A stretch of DNA of 64,000 nt from Streptomyces aureoverticillatus (GTDB lineage Bacteria; Actinomycetota; Actinomycetes; Streptomycetales; Streptomycetaceae), in the NCBI RefSeq assembly GCF_014649395.1, contig NZ_BMSY01000004.1:496001-560000 (forward strand), in the 5' to 3' direction. The stretch's first letter is position 1, and each line of letters opens with the position of its first letter. Both the position numbers and the translations under genes were made by a program. Positions 42,377 to 51,169 of this stretch are shown here, piece after piece. The notes beneath the pieces are model-generated. The model was not told the origin of the DNA. It did no database searches and saw nothing but the letters and a program-made list of their open reading frames with translations.

Positions 42377-42420
42377 CCTCAATCGTCGCAACTCCTCAAT
42401 GGTCGCGACTCCTCAATCAC
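42377..42420. repeat. 17-bp tandem repeats spanning a stop codon
   Basis: CCTCAATCGTCGCAACT and one near-identical copy occupy 42377-42410, and a partial third copy runs to 42420 and contains the stop codon of the reverse-strand gene ending at 42413. It fills the convergent junction. Confidence 0.6.
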
Positions 42421-42949
42421 AGGCGTCGACCACCTCGTCGAACGTCTCCAGCAGACCGAGGAACGGGCCCCTCCCCCACGCCCGCACCGCGAGCGCGGCG
42501 GCCAGCACCGCGGCACCGTGCGCGGCCGCCGCGCCGTCCGGCCACCACGCCCGCAGGTCCGCGTCGCCCCCGTCGGCCCACGCGCGTACGGCCTGGGAGA
42601 CGGCGAGTTCGTGGTGGGGCGGCCCGGCGGCGGCGATGGTGTCGGCCGTGCTCACCACGTCCGCGGGGGTGAGGGTGCGCGGCCCCGACATCACGATGCC
42701 GACGACCAGCCGCAGGATGTCCCCGGTGACGAAGGGCAGTTGGCGGGTCGCGGCCCGGTCGGCGCCGTCGAGGGCGGCGGCGACCGCCGCGGCGTCCCCG
42801 CGGGTGTAGGCCCGTACGAGCGCGAGCCCGCGACGCATCGCCTCCCGGCCGGACGGGTCACCCGGGACGGCCGGTTCCTCGATCGCCTCTTCCCGGCCGG
42901 CCGCCGGCAGCGCCCCGTACAAGTCCATCGATGAGCGGTACGTCGTCAT
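42413..42949 (-). CDS. Hypothetical alanine-rich protein
   Basis: 178 residues from the ATG at 42949. It is helical and alanine-rich, has no signal or membrane segment, and includes several His/Trp positions (GPPHHELAVSQAVRAWADGG). I do not recognise a domain. Divergent from the MerR regulator, 136 bp apart, so it might be under its control. Confidence 0.6.
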   Translation of the reverse strand: MTTYRSSMDLYGALPAAGREEAIEEPAVPGDPSGREAMRRGLALVRAYTRGDAAAVAAALDGADRAATRQLPFVTGDILRLVVGIVMSGPRTLTPADVVSTADTIAAAGPPHHELAVSQAVRAWADGGDADLRAWWPDGAAAAHGAAVLAAALAVRAWGRGPFLGLLETFDEVVDACD

Positions 42950-43085
42950 GCCCAATCCCCTTTCGCAGGACGTGACCCGATCCTGCAACTTCAAGTGCAC
43001 TCGAGGTCAAATCGGCCCACCGGCGTCCACGAGGAGGCCCGCACGCCGTTGAGCCTCCCGTAAGGGGAGACGACAAGGTGGGCCC

Positions 43086-44021
43086 ATGAACGACGAAGCG
43101 CTGTACTCGATAGGTGAGCTGGCCCGGCGCACCGGGCTGACGGTGAAGACGATCCGGTTCTACTCGGACCGGGGCATCGTCGAGCCGACGGAGCGCAGCC
43201 CGACCGGCTACCGCCGTTACGGCACGGAGGCGGTGGCGCGGCTCGAACTGGTGCGTACGCTGCGGGATCTCGGCCTCGACCTGGGCACGATCCGGGGTGT
43301 GGTGGAGCGGGAGCTTTCGCTCGCCGAGGTGTCGGCGGCGCACGCCGAGGCACTGGACGTACAGATCCGCGCGCTCAGGCTGCGGCGCGCGGTGCTGACG
43401 GTGGCGGCTCGGCGCGGCTCCACCCCCGAGGAGCTCGACCTGGTGCACCGGCTCGCGAAGCTCTCCGAGGCGGAGCGGCGCCGCCTCGTCGACGACTTCC
43501 TCGCCGCCGTCTTCGACGGCCTGCACGACCACCCCGCGTTCGCGGGCGTCATGCGCTCGATGACGCCCGAGCTGCCCGCCGACCCGGAGCCCGAACAGAT
43601 CGCGGCGTGGGTGGAGCTGGCCGAGCTGTTCCAGGACCCCGGCTTCCGTACCAGCCTGCACGGGATGGCCCACGACATCGCGGCCGATCGGGCCCCGGAC
43701 GACGCCACCGGGCTCCCCCGCGTCCTCGCCGAGGCCCTGCGCACCCGCGTCACCCCCGCCCTCGCGGCGGGCACCGACCCGGCGTCGCCCGACGCGGAAC
43801 CCGTCGTCGCCGACCTCACCGCCCACTACGCCCGCATCCTCGGCGGCCACCTCCCCACCGCCGACCTGCGCCGACGCCTGCTGGCACGCCTGGAAGCCAT
43901 GAACGACCCACAGCGCGACCGATACCTGGACCTCCTCGCCGTGGTCAACGGCTGGCCACCACCGGACAGCCTGGCCCCGGCCCTCGACTGGTCCGTGGCC
44001 GCGCTGCGCGCCGCCCGATGA
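43086..44021 (+). CDS. MerR-family transcriptional regulator
   Basis: 311 residues. The winged HTH at residues 6-75 reads YSIGELARRTGLTVKTIRFYSDRGIVEPTERS, GYRRYG, then a coiled-coil helix up to about 115. The 190-residue C-terminal part is a helical effector domain, not a metal-binding one (no Cys pair). It probably responds to an organic ligand. Its stop overlaps the ATG of a decayed MFS transporter gene, which was probably its target. Confidence 0.88.
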   Translation: MNDEALYSIGELARRTGLTVKTIRFYSDRGIVEPTERSPTGYRRYGTEAVARLELVRTLRDLGLDLGTIRGVVERELSLAEVSAAHAEALDVQIRALRLRRAVLTVAARRGSTPEELDLVHRLAKLSEAERRRLVDDFLAAVFDGLHDHPAFAGVMRSMTPELPADPEPEQIAAWVELAELFQDPGFRTSLHGMAHDIAADRAPDDATGLPRVLAEALRTRVTPALAAGTDPASPDAEPVVADLTAHYARILGGHLPTADLRRRLLARLEAMNDPQRDRYLDLLAVVNGWPPPDSLAPALDWSVAALRAAR

Positions 44022-44447
44022 CGACCAGCCGCTCCGACGGGCTGCGCCAGGCCGGGACCGGGGCCGGAGCGCGTCGCTGCGTCGGCTGTTCGCGGCGAAC
44101 GCCTTGTTCGTCTGCGCGGTGACGGGCGTTGATGTGGTGCTGCCGAGGTACGCGCAGGAGCACGGCGCGGTCGCGTTGTCCGGCTGGTGTCTCGGTGCGC
44201 TGTCCCTGGGCAGGCTCCGCCTTCGCGGCGCTGTGTACGACGGGTGGGGACCTAGCGCCGGAGGGACGCGTCACGGAGACCATGGCGTGGCTGAACAGCC
44301 TCGACCTGGTCGGCGGGGCGGTCGGGGCTGCGGTCTTCGCGGGGGGCGGCGGCGGGGAGCGGGACGGCGCTGCTGCTGGTGCCGGTGGTCGCGGCGGCGG
44401 CCGCTCTGCTCGGGACCTGCGTGACTCGGCTCTCGGGACCGGCATGA
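44018..44447 (+). pseudogene. Decayed MFS efflux transporter
   Basis: An ATGA junction with the MerR gene begins the fragment. After about 18 codons the frame shifts. A second frame then reads SLRRLFAANALFVCAVTGVDV followed by YAQEHGAVALSGWCLGALSLG, a typical MFS segment. Another frame continues with FAALCTTGGDLAPEGRVTETMAW, and the end gives TALLLVPVVAAAAALLGTCV before a TGA at 44445. The frames are joined by shifts and most of the transporter is missing, so it cannot work. Confidence 0.72.
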
Positions 44448-44609
44448 CTCCGAGTCCCGCGCGCTCCACGCGCCGCGCTCGCTCCCGTGCGCCCCTCCTG
44501 TGGGGGATGGCCCCTCCTGTGGGGGATGGCGGCTCGCCGGACGGGTCAACCAGCCTGGGAGGCATCATGGCCCGCGCACTCGTGGGCCGGATCGCGAAGG
44601 GGGATCACT

Positions 44610-45047
44610 ATGCGCAGGGCAATCGTGACGAAAAGGAAGACGAGAAGGAAGCTCTCCGTGCTGGTGGCGGTGTTGGCCGCCGTCACCGCCTCCGTGGTGC
44701 CGGTCTCCACGGCGCACGCGGCCGATGGGTACGACCGGTGCCCCGACGGCTACTACTGCATGTTCTCGGGGCTCGACGGCACCGGCGACATGATCAGCCT
44801 GCGGGGGAACACCCCGGATCTCGCGGCGCTCGGCATGAACGACCGGGCCAAGTCGGACTGGAACCGCACAGCCTCCACCATCTACCTGTGGTCCGACCCC
44901 AACTACACCGGCTGTACGGCGGTGACGTCTTCCGGCCCGACGGGCAAGGGCAACTTCTTCCCCGCCTACCAGGACTTCTTCAGCTCGGTGCAGTTCGACG
45001 GCCCGGGCGGCCCGAGCTGCGGCACACCGCCCGGCGAGGGCGGCTGA
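44610..45047 (+). CDS. Secreted peptidase inhibitor family I36-like protein
   Basis: 145 residues; AAGGGGGA precedes the ATG at 44610. The basic Lys/Arg-rich n-region and a hydrophobic core end at STAHAA. The mature domain of about 105 residues has the crystallin-like pattern of I36 inhibitors (CPDGYYCMFS, STIYLWSDPNYTGC, VQFDGPGGPSC) with four or more Cys. Family members inhibit metalloproteases. The secreted M6 protease at 36004 is a conceivable but unproven target. Confidence 0.82.
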   Translation: MRRAIVTKRKTRRKLSVLVAVLAAVTASVVPVSTAHAADGYDRCPDGYYCMFSGLDGTGDMISLRGNTPDLAALGMNDRAKSDWNRTASTIYLWSDPNYTGCTAVTSSGPTGKGNFFPAYQDFFSSVQFDGPGGPSCGTPPGEGG

Positions 45048-45058
45048 GCGCCCTCGCC
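45033..45058. terminator. Bidirectional hairpin spanning the I36 stop codon
   Basis: GGCGAGGGCG (45033-45042) pairs with 45049-45058, with the stop TGA inside the 6-nt loop. It separates the inhibitor gene from the convergent MFS transporter gene. Confidence 0.7.
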
Positions 45059-45072
45059 ACCGGGACGGACCC

Positions 45073-46524
45073 TTACTCGTGTGCCTCCGCCTCCACCGGC
45101 TTCGGGATGAGGAAGGACGTCAGGAAGGCGGCCGCGATGAGGACGACTCCCGCGATCATGCCTGCCGAGTAGCCCGCGGCCGAGGTCTTGTCGGCCGGCT
45201 CGGCGGCCGTCTGGACCGCGTACAGAAGGGCGAAGCTCAGGCCCGCGCCGAGGTTGAAGGCACCGGCGTTCAGACCCGGCAGGAAGCCGGGGTTCTCCTT
45301 CGGGGAGAGGACGATGCCGAGGCCGTTGAGCACGATGTTGCCCACGCCCGCGTATGTGACGCCGATGAGGATCGACGAGACGAGCAGGAGCGGGCGTGAG
45401 TCGGCCTGGAGGGTGAGGAGCATCAGGGCGACGGTCGCGGCGGAGCCGATGAGGCCGAGGCGCAGGACGCGGCCGTAGCCGTACGTGGCGGCGAGGCGTC
45501 CGGCGAGAGGGCCCATGGCCAGGCCCGCGAGGGCGTACGGCGTGAGGGTCCACCAGGCCGACTGTTCGGCGCTCATCCCGAATCCGGCGTCCGCGTTCTG
45601 GGCGAACGCGGGGATCATGCCGTTCATGACGGCGAACACGCCCGTCATGGTCAGGACGGTGGTCAGCAGCAGCGCCCAGGTGGAGCGCCGACGCAGGTGC
45701 CGGGTGGCGACGAGGGGGTGGCTGCTGCGGTCCTCGGCGCGCCAGAACGCGGCGAAGGCGAGCGCGGCGACGACGGCGAGCCCGGCGACCAGCGGCCAGT
45801 TCGCGGCGCCGAGCTTCCCGGCCTCGTTCAGGCCGATGAGGGCCGCACCGACGGACACGACCAGGAGCGCCACACCGGGCCAGTCCATGCGCCGCTCGGA
45901 GCCGGTGACGCGGGCGGTGGACTCCGGGGTGAGCGTGGCGACCAGGACCATGGCGATTCCGGCGACGACGGCCATGACCCAGAACACGGACTGGAAGCCG
46001 TACTTGTCGGCGAGGGAGCCGCCCGCGATGGAGTCGACGCCCGCGATGCCGCCGTTGACGGCGGTGATGACGCCGAGCAGCGTGCCGTACCGCTTCGGCT
46101 CGTGCACCTCGTTGCGCAGCATGATCAGGCAGAGCGGCACCGTCGGCCCGGACACGCCCTGGATGACGCGGCCGACGAACAGCATGGGCACGCTCTGCGC
46201 GAGCGCGGCCACGACGCAGCCGACGGCCATGAGCGCCATCATCGCGGCGAGCACGCGGCGGCGGCCGATGAGGTCGCCGAGGCGCGGCAGGAACAGCGAG
46301 AAGAGGGCCGCGGAGGTGAAGAAGGCCGTCTGGGTCAGGCCCACCTCGGCGGAGGTCGCCCCGAGGGAGTCCTCGACGCTCTTCAGGGCGGGGCTGAGCA
46401 TGCTCGCGTTGAGCTGGAAGGCGAAACAGGCCGCGAGCAGCGCGCTGACCAGGACCCATACGCGCACGGGACGGCCGCCGGGGGCGGCGGCGGGGGCGGC
46501 GGATTCGGTGACGGAGGTGTTCAC
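45073..46524 (-). CDS. MFS transporter (14-helix, DHA2-like), probable nucleoside-linked
   Basis: 483 residues from a GTG at 46524 that overlaps the nucleoside-hydrolase stop as GTGA. About 14 hydrophobic segments are visible, with the MFS loop GDLIGRRRVLAAMM near residue 83 and a second-half echo at AGRLAATYGYGRVLR. The coupling to a nucleoside hydrolase and the LacI regulator across the gap suggests it imports or exports nucleosides or bases rather than drugs. That is inferred from context. Confidence 0.85.
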   Translation of the reverse strand: MNTSVTESAAPAAAPGGRPVRVWVLVSALLAACFAFQLNASMLSPALKSVEDSLGATSAEVGLTQTAFFTSAALFSLFLPRLGDLIGRRRVLAAMMALMAVGCVVAALAQSVPMLFVGRVIQGVSGPTVPLCLIMLRNEVHEPKRYGTLLGVITAVNGGIAGVDSIAGGSLADKYGFQSVFWVMAVVAGIAMVLVATLTPESTARVTGSERRMDWPGVALLVVSVGAALIGLNEAGKLGAANWPLVAGLAVVAALAFAAFWRAEDRSSHPLVATRHLRRRSTWALLLTTVLTMTGVFAVMNGMIPAFAQNADAGFGMSAEQSAWWTLTPYALAGLAMGPLAGRLAATYGYGRVLRLGLIGSAATVALMLLTLQADSRPLLLVSSILIGVTYAGVGNIVLNGLGIVLSPKENPGFLPGLNAGAFNLGAGLSFALLYAVQTAAEPADKTSAAGYSAGMIAGVVLIAAAFLTSFLIPKPVEAEAHE

Positions 46525-47468
46525 GCGCGCACGTCGCCGATCCGCTCGAGGGCGTCCACGACCAGGTCCCAGAACCGCTGGTGGTCCAGGTCGACGGCGA
46601 CCTGGGTGCGGCAGTCGGCGGGAGCGGGCGCGCGGAAGTCCGCGACGGTCATGCCGAGGGTGAGGGTGCCGGTGAGCTCGACGTCCACGGGGGCCTTGCG
46701 TACGGTCATGACGCTCGGGTCGATGACGTACGCGACCGCGCACGGGTCGTGCACCGGCGGGGCCTCGAAGCCCTGGTTCTTCAGGTACATGGCGCCGAAG
46801 AAGTCCAGGAGCTCGTTGACGAAGACGGCGGGCTTGGTGCCCACCTTCGCTATGCGCTCGACGACCTCGGGGGTCGCGAGGGCCTGGTGCGTCAGGTCGA
46901 GGCCGACCATGGTGACGGGCCAGCCCGCGTTGAAGACGATGTGCGCGGCCTCGGGGTCGATCTTGATGTTGAACTCGGCGACCGGGCTCCAGTTGCCCGT
47001 GTGGTAGCCGCCGCCCATGAGGACGACCTCGCGGACGCGCTCGGCGATGCGGGGCTCCTTGCGGACGGCCAGGGCGATGTTCGTCAGGCCCGCGGTGGGC
47101 ACGATGGTGATCTCGCCGGGCTCGTGTGCCATGACGGTGTCGATGATGAGGTCGACGGCGTGCCGGGGGTCGAGCGCCAGGGTGGGCTCGGGCATGACGG
47201 GGCCGTCGATGCCGCTCTCGCCGTGGATCTCCGGGGCCGTCTCGACGGTGCGTACGAGGGGGCGGGGGCAGCCGGCCGCGAAGGGGACGCCGGTGATGTC
47301 CGCGATGCGGGCCACGGACAGGGCGTTGCGGGTGACCTTCTCCAGGGTCTGGTTGCCGACGACCGTGGTGACCGCGACCAACTCGACGTCAGGATTGCCG
47401 TGCGCCAGGAGCATGGCGATCGCGTCGTCATGTCCCGGGTCGCAGTCGAGGATGATCTTTCTGGCCAT
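46521..47468 (-). CDS. Inosine/uridine-preferring nucleoside hydrolase
   Basis: 315 residues from the ATG at 47468 (AGAGG upstream). The N-terminal calcium and catalytic Asp cluster is DCDPGHDD, followed by TTVVGN, PTAGLTNIA, GGGYHTGN, AEFNIKIDPEAA and the HDPCAVAYV motif. All mark the IUNH family, which cleaves the N-glycosidic bond of ribonucleosides. Start upstream frames are ignored as they cross the operator. It is translated together with the MFS transporter. Confidence 0.92.
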   Translation of the reverse strand: MARKIILDCDPGHDDAIAMLLAHGNPDVELVAVTTVVGNQTLEKVTRNALSVARIADITGVPFAAGCPRPLVRTVETAPEIHGESGIDGPVMPEPTLALDPRHAVDLIIDTVMAHEPGEITIVPTAGLTNIALAVRKEPRIAERVREVVLMGGGYHTGNWSPVAEFNIKIDPEAAHIVFNAGWPVTMVGLDLTHQALATPEVVERIAKVGTKPAVFVNELLDFFGAMYLKNQGFEAPPVHDPCAVAYVIDPSVMTVRKAPVDVELTGTLTLGMTVADFRAPAPADCRTQVAVDLDHQRFWDLVVDALERIGDVRA

Positions 47469-47518
47469 CGGCGGAACCTCTTTGTTCGGCTGAGCTGCCA
47501 CGGCGGGGCGGCGCTCGG

Positions 47519-47530
47519 GAAAACGTTCTC
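47519..47530. promoter_or_regulatory. LacI-type operator 1
   Basis: GAAAACGTTCTC, centred on AACGTT with 10 of 12 positions symmetric, lies 51 bp upstream of the nucleoside-hydrolase start. AACGTT-centred palindromes are typical LacI/GalR operators, and the divergent gene encodes a LacI-type protein. Confidence 0.6.
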
Positions 47531-47641
47531 CGAAGACTTTGTGCAGGAGTATGAATTCTGTCAATGACGTGGGCCACGCCTCGGGCGGCAAAGCTGTGAT
47601 CTTCACCGCGAAAGGGACCCTGGTCGCGACCGGCAGCCGTT

Positions 47642-47653
47642 GATAACGTTTGC
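47642..47653. promoter_or_regulatory. LacI-type operator 2
   Basis: GATAACGTTTGC shares the AACGTT centre with operator 1, about 123 bp away, and lies 91 bp before the lacI-type start. Paired operators allow looping and autoregulation. Its symmetry is weaker than that of operator 1. Confidence 0.5.
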
Positions 47654-47743
47654 CGAAATTCACCGGAGGGGTGGGCACAGGCGTGGCTGACGTGACACCG
47701 AAGGCGTGGGCCCGGGCGTGCCACCGGAGGGGTGGGCCGAGCG

Positions 47744-48796
47744 GTGTCTGAGATAACGCTGCGGGACGTGGCCCGGGCCTCCGGCTGCTCCGTCGCCACC
47801 GTCTCCCGGGTCCTCGCCGGGACCCGGCCCGTCGGCGCCGAGACCGCCCGCCGCGTCCGCGAGGCCGCCGCGGCGCTCGGCTACCGGCCCAATCACGCCG
47901 CCCGCGCCCTGCGCAGCCGCGCCACCGGCACGGTCGGCCTGGTCCTGCCGCAGATCACCAACCCCTTCTACCCGGCGCTCGTGCGCGAGCTCACCCACGC
48001 CCTGCACGCCGAGGGCCGCGCCGTGCTGCTCGCCGACTGCGACGACGATCCGGTGGCCGAGGCCGAGTACATCGACGACCTGCTGAGCCGCCGTGTCGAC
48101 GCCCTCCTCGTCATCCCGGCCGACGAGCGCCGCAGCCGCGACGCGGTGGCCGCGGCCGCCGCCCGGGTACCGCTGGTCCTGATGGACCGCGGCTGCGGCC
48201 CGGGCATCGCGGACTCCGTGGCCGTCGACAACTCCGCGGGCATGGCCCTCGTACTCGATCATCTGGCCGCCGCGGGCCGGCGCCGCGTGTGCTTCCTCGG
48301 CGCCGACGGGACGGCGTCGGCGGCGGCCGAGCGGCGCGCGGCGTACGCGGCCGGTTCCGGTGCCCTCGACGCCGCGGCCCCGGGGCGGGTCGCGCTCGGC
48401 GACTTCTCCGTGGAGTGGGGCCGCGCGGCCGTCGACCTGGTGTGGGACGCCCGGCCCGACGCGCTGGTGTGCGCCAACGACCTCATCGCGGTCGGCGCGC
48501 TGCAGCGCCTTCAGCAACTCGGCGCGGACGTGCCGGGCGACGTGGCTGTCACCGGTTTCGACGACATTCCGATGGCGGCGCTGTCCGCGCCGGGCATCAC
48601 GACCGTCCGCCAGCCGGTGGCCGAACTGGCCGCGGAGGCCACGCAGTTGCTGAGCCGACGGCTGGCCGCCCCGGGCACCGAAGGCCCTCAGCGGGCGATA
48701 CGGCTCGCGCCGGAGCTGGTCGTGCGGGAGTCGAGCGGGCCGGGGGCGGGCGAGCGAGGCGCGGACGAGGCGGACGTCGCCGTTCCGGTGAGCTGA
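47744..48796 (+). CDS. LacI-family transcriptional regulator
   Basis: 350 residues from the GTG at 47744 (another GTG is four codons earlier). The HTH is at residues 4-50 (ITLRDVARASGCSVATVSRVLAG, then the hinge AARALRSRATGTVGLVLP). A periplasmic-binding-type sensor domain fills the rest, ending with PGITTVRQPVAEL and a family-typical C-terminal. It is divergent from the nucleoside-hydrolase/MFS operon and likely represses it until a nucleoside or sugar binds. Confidence 0.9.
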   Translation: MSEITLRDVARASGCSVATVSRVLAGTRPVGAETARRVREAAAALGYRPNHAARALRSRATGTVGLVLPQITNPFYPALVRELTHALHAEGRAVLLADCDDDPVAEAEYIDDLLSRRVDALLVIPADERRSRDAVAAAAARVPLVLMDRGCGPGIADSVAVDNSAGMALVLDHLAAAGRRRVCFLGADGTASAAAERRAAYAAGSGALDAAAPGRVALGDFSVEWGRAAVDLVWDARPDALVCANDLIAVGALQRLQQLGADVPGDVAVTGFDDIPMAALSAPGITTVRQPVAELAAEATQLLSRRLAAPGTEGPQRAIRLAPELVVRESSGPGAGERGADEADVAVPVS

Positions 48797-48908
48797 GGGG
48801 TGGTTCCGGCTCCCGGTACGTGGTCACCGAGGGCGGGGCGGGCCTGGTCGCCGAGGACGGGGCGAGCGTGTCACCACACGCGGAGCGTGGTCGTCGTCCC
48901 CGAAACGT

Positions 48909-48926
48909 GAACCGGTGCACCAGTTC
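48909..48926. promoter_or_regulatory. Near-perfect 18-bp palindrome upstream of a methyltransferase gene
   Basis: GAACCGGTGCACCAGTTC is symmetric at 16 of 18 positions. It ends 64 bp before the PF04672 methyltransferase start, in the 194-bp gap after the LacI-type gene. An operator is plausible; the regulator is unknown. Confidence 0.45.
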
Positions 48927-48990
48927 AGGCCGTTGGGACGTACCTTGTGCGGTGACCAGTTCACGCCTCGGCAGAAGATGGACGGTGCCC

Positions 48991-49806
48991 ATGACCGACC
49001 CCGCGACGACACCCGGACCAGCGGCGCGGCAGAAGATCGACACGTCGGTGCCGCACTCGGCGCGGATCTGGAACTACTGGCTGGGCGGGAAGGACAACTA
49101 CCCCGTCGACGAGGCGGCCGGCGACGCGTACAGCGCCGTCTACCCCGGCATCGTCACCATCGCCCGCAGCAGCCGCGCCTTCCTGCGCCGCAACATCGGA
49201 TACCTGGTCGAGGAGGCGGGCATCCGGCAGTTCCTGGACATCGGCACCGGCCTGCCGACCGTGGACAACACCCACGAGGTCGCCCAGCGGCTCGCCCCCG
49301 AGGCCAGGATCGTGTACGTCGACCACGATCCGATGGTCCTCGCGCACGCCCGCGCGCTGCTCACGTCCACCCCGCAGGGGGCGACCGCGTACGTCGACGC
49401 CGACATCACCGACCCCGACCGCATCCTGGCGGCCGCCGCCGCGACGCTGGATCTCAGCCGCCCCACCGCCCTGATCCTCAGCAACATCCTGGGCCACGTC
49501 GCCGACTACGACCAGGCACGCGCCATCGTCGCCCGGCTCATGGACGGGCTGCCTTCGGGCAGTCATCTCTCCGTGAACGACGGCTCACGCGGCATCGACG
49601 CGGACTACGAACAGGCCCAGGACGCCTACAACGAAACCGGCGCCGTCCCCTACTTCCTGCGCCCCGTCGAGCAGATCACGGCCTTCTTCGACGGCCTGGA
49701 GCTCCTGGACCCCGGTGTCGTCTCCGTCCCCTGCTGGCGCCCGGATGCCGCGTCTCCCGCTCCGGTACCCATCGGCGAACACGGCGGTCTTGCCCGCAAG
49801 CCGTGA
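48991..49806 (+). CDS. SAM-dependent methyltransferase, PF04672 type
   Basis: 271 residues. It has the family hallmark start (SVPHSARIWNYWLGGKDNYPVDEAAGD), then SAM-binding FLDIGTGLPT, YVDHDPMVLAHARALL and AYVDADITDPD. This family is expanded in Streptomyces, often next to XRE regulators, and no substrate is established. A GGACGGTG element precedes the ATG. Confidence 0.88.
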   Translation: MTDPATTPGPAARQKIDTSVPHSARIWNYWLGGKDNYPVDEAAGDAYSAVYPGIVTIARSSRAFLRRNIGYLVEEAGIRQFLDIGTGLPTVDNTHEVAQRLAPEARIVYVDHDPMVLAHARALLTSTPQGATAYVDADITDPDRILAAAAATLDLSRPTALILSNILGHVADYDQARAIVARLMDGLPSGSHLSVNDGSRGIDADYEQAQDAYNETGAVPYFLRPVEQITAFFDGLELLDPGVVSVPCWRPDAASPAPVPIGEHGGLARKP

Positions 49807-49942
49807 CGCTCCGATCGGTCGCCCGGGGGTTAGCCCTACCTGCTGCTGGGCGGGTAGCGGGATAGCTCCGGGTGATCGCCTACGGAAATGCTGGACCCGG
49901 CGGATGCCGCTGGTTTTCCCATGATCCCGTAGGAGTTGGCTA

Positions 49943-51109
49943 GTGCGTGAGCAGGCGTGGCAGAGGAATGGTTCTTCCGGGCGGCGGCGGGGTGGTCGGC
50001 GCGGAGTCGTGCCGGCCGCGGCGGCGGTGGCCGTGGGCGTCATGGCGATGGGTGCCCTGACGCCCACGGCCACCGCCGCCGAAGGGCCGGACACCGTCCG
50101 GCAGGGCCTCAAGGAGCTGGTGCGCTCCGACGGCGTGCCCGGCGCGCTGGCGAGCGTCAAGGGCCGTGAGGGCGGCGCCCGTACCTACACCGCGGGCGTC
50201 GGCGACGTGGCCACCGGCGCGAAGGTGCCCAGGGACGGCCAGGTGCGCATCGGCAGCAACACCAAGACGTTCACCGCGGTGGCCGTGCTGCAACTGGTCG
50301 GTGAGGGGAAGGTCGACCTGGACGAGTCGATCGACACCTATCTGCCGGGCCTCGTCCGTGGCGAGGGCATCGACGGGCGCCGCATCAAGGTCCGCCAGCT
50401 CCTGCAGCACACCAGCGGGCTGCCCAACTACGTCAAGTACCTCGCCGACGACGTCCGCTACTACGACCCCCGTGACCTCCTCGACCTCGCGCTGGAGCAC
50501 AGGGCCGAGTTCGAGCCCGGGAAGAAGTGGGAGTACAGCAACACGAACTACGTGCTGGCCGGCCTGCTCGTCCAGAAGGTCACCGGCCGCCCCCTCGCCG
50601 AGGAGCTGGACCGGCGCATCATCCAACGCGTCGGGCTGCGCCACACGTACTTCCCCGCCCCCGGTGACGCGACCATCCGCGAACGTCACCCCAAGGGCTA
50701 CGACCGGCCGTCAGCAGGCGCGCCGCTGGTCGACGTCACGGAGTTCGACCCTTCCTGGGGCTGGGCCGCGGGCCAGATGATCTCCACCAACTCCGACCTC
50801 AACCGGTTCTTCACCGCCCTCCTGGACGGCGACCTCCTGCCGCCGGCCCAGCTCGCCGAGATGCGTACCACCGTCCCCGCCGGAGCCCCCTTCGCCCCCG
50901 GCGCCCGCTACGGACTGGGCCTGGTGAGCACGCCGCTGTCGTGCGGCGGGGTCTACTGGGGTCACGGCGGCAGCACCACGGGCTACGAGACCCGGGGCGG
51001 CGCCACCGACGACGGCCGTGCCGCCAACGTCGCGATCACGACCCAGCCGACCGACAAGGCAGTGATGCCGCGTGTCGAAGCCGTCGTGGACAAGGCCCTG
51101 TGCCGCTGA
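49943..51109 (+). CDS. Secreted serine hydrolase (D-Ala-D-Ala carboxypeptidase/beta-lactamase fold)
   Basis: 388 residues from a GTG with AGGAG 7 nt before it. The n-region is Arg-rich (GRRRGGRRG), followed by a hydrophobic core and cleavage near TAAE, residue about 46. Motifs SNTK (IGSNTKTF), YSN (EYSNTNY) and HGG (WGHGGSTTGY) are all intact. It is the third paralogue in the window and presumably exported to act on peptidoglycan-like or D-peptide substrates. Confidence 0.88.
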   Translation: MREQAWQRNGSSGRRRGGRRGVVPAAAAVAVGVMAMGALTPTATAAEGPDTVRQGLKELVRSDGVPGALASVKGREGGARTYTAGVGDVATGAKVPRDGQVRIGSNTKTFTAVAVLQLVGEGKVDLDESIDTYLPGLVRGEGIDGRRIKVRQLLQHTSGLPNYVKYLADDVRYYDPRDLLDLALEHRAEFEPGKKWEYSNTNYVLAGLLVQKVTGRPLAEELDRRIIQRVGLRHTYFPAPGDATIRERHPKGYDRPSAGAPLVDVTEFDPSWGWAAGQMISTNSDLNRFFTALLDGDLLPPAQLAEMRTTVPAGAPFAPGARYGLGLVSTPLSCGGVYWGHGGSTTGYETRGGATDDGRAANVAITTQPTDKAVMPRVEAVVDKALCR

Positions 51110-51127
51110 ACGGCATCGAGGGCCGCG

Positions 51128-51169
51128 CACAGCCACATGGTGTCGCTGTCACAGCCACATGGTGTCGCT
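51128..51169. repeat. 22-bp tandem duplication over the dGTPase stop
   Basis: CACAGCCACATGGTGTCGCT occurs at 51128-51147 and 51150-51169. The right copy encodes the last residues and stop of the reverse-strand dGTPase; the left copy is an untranslated duplicate beyond the stop. Confidence 0.65.
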
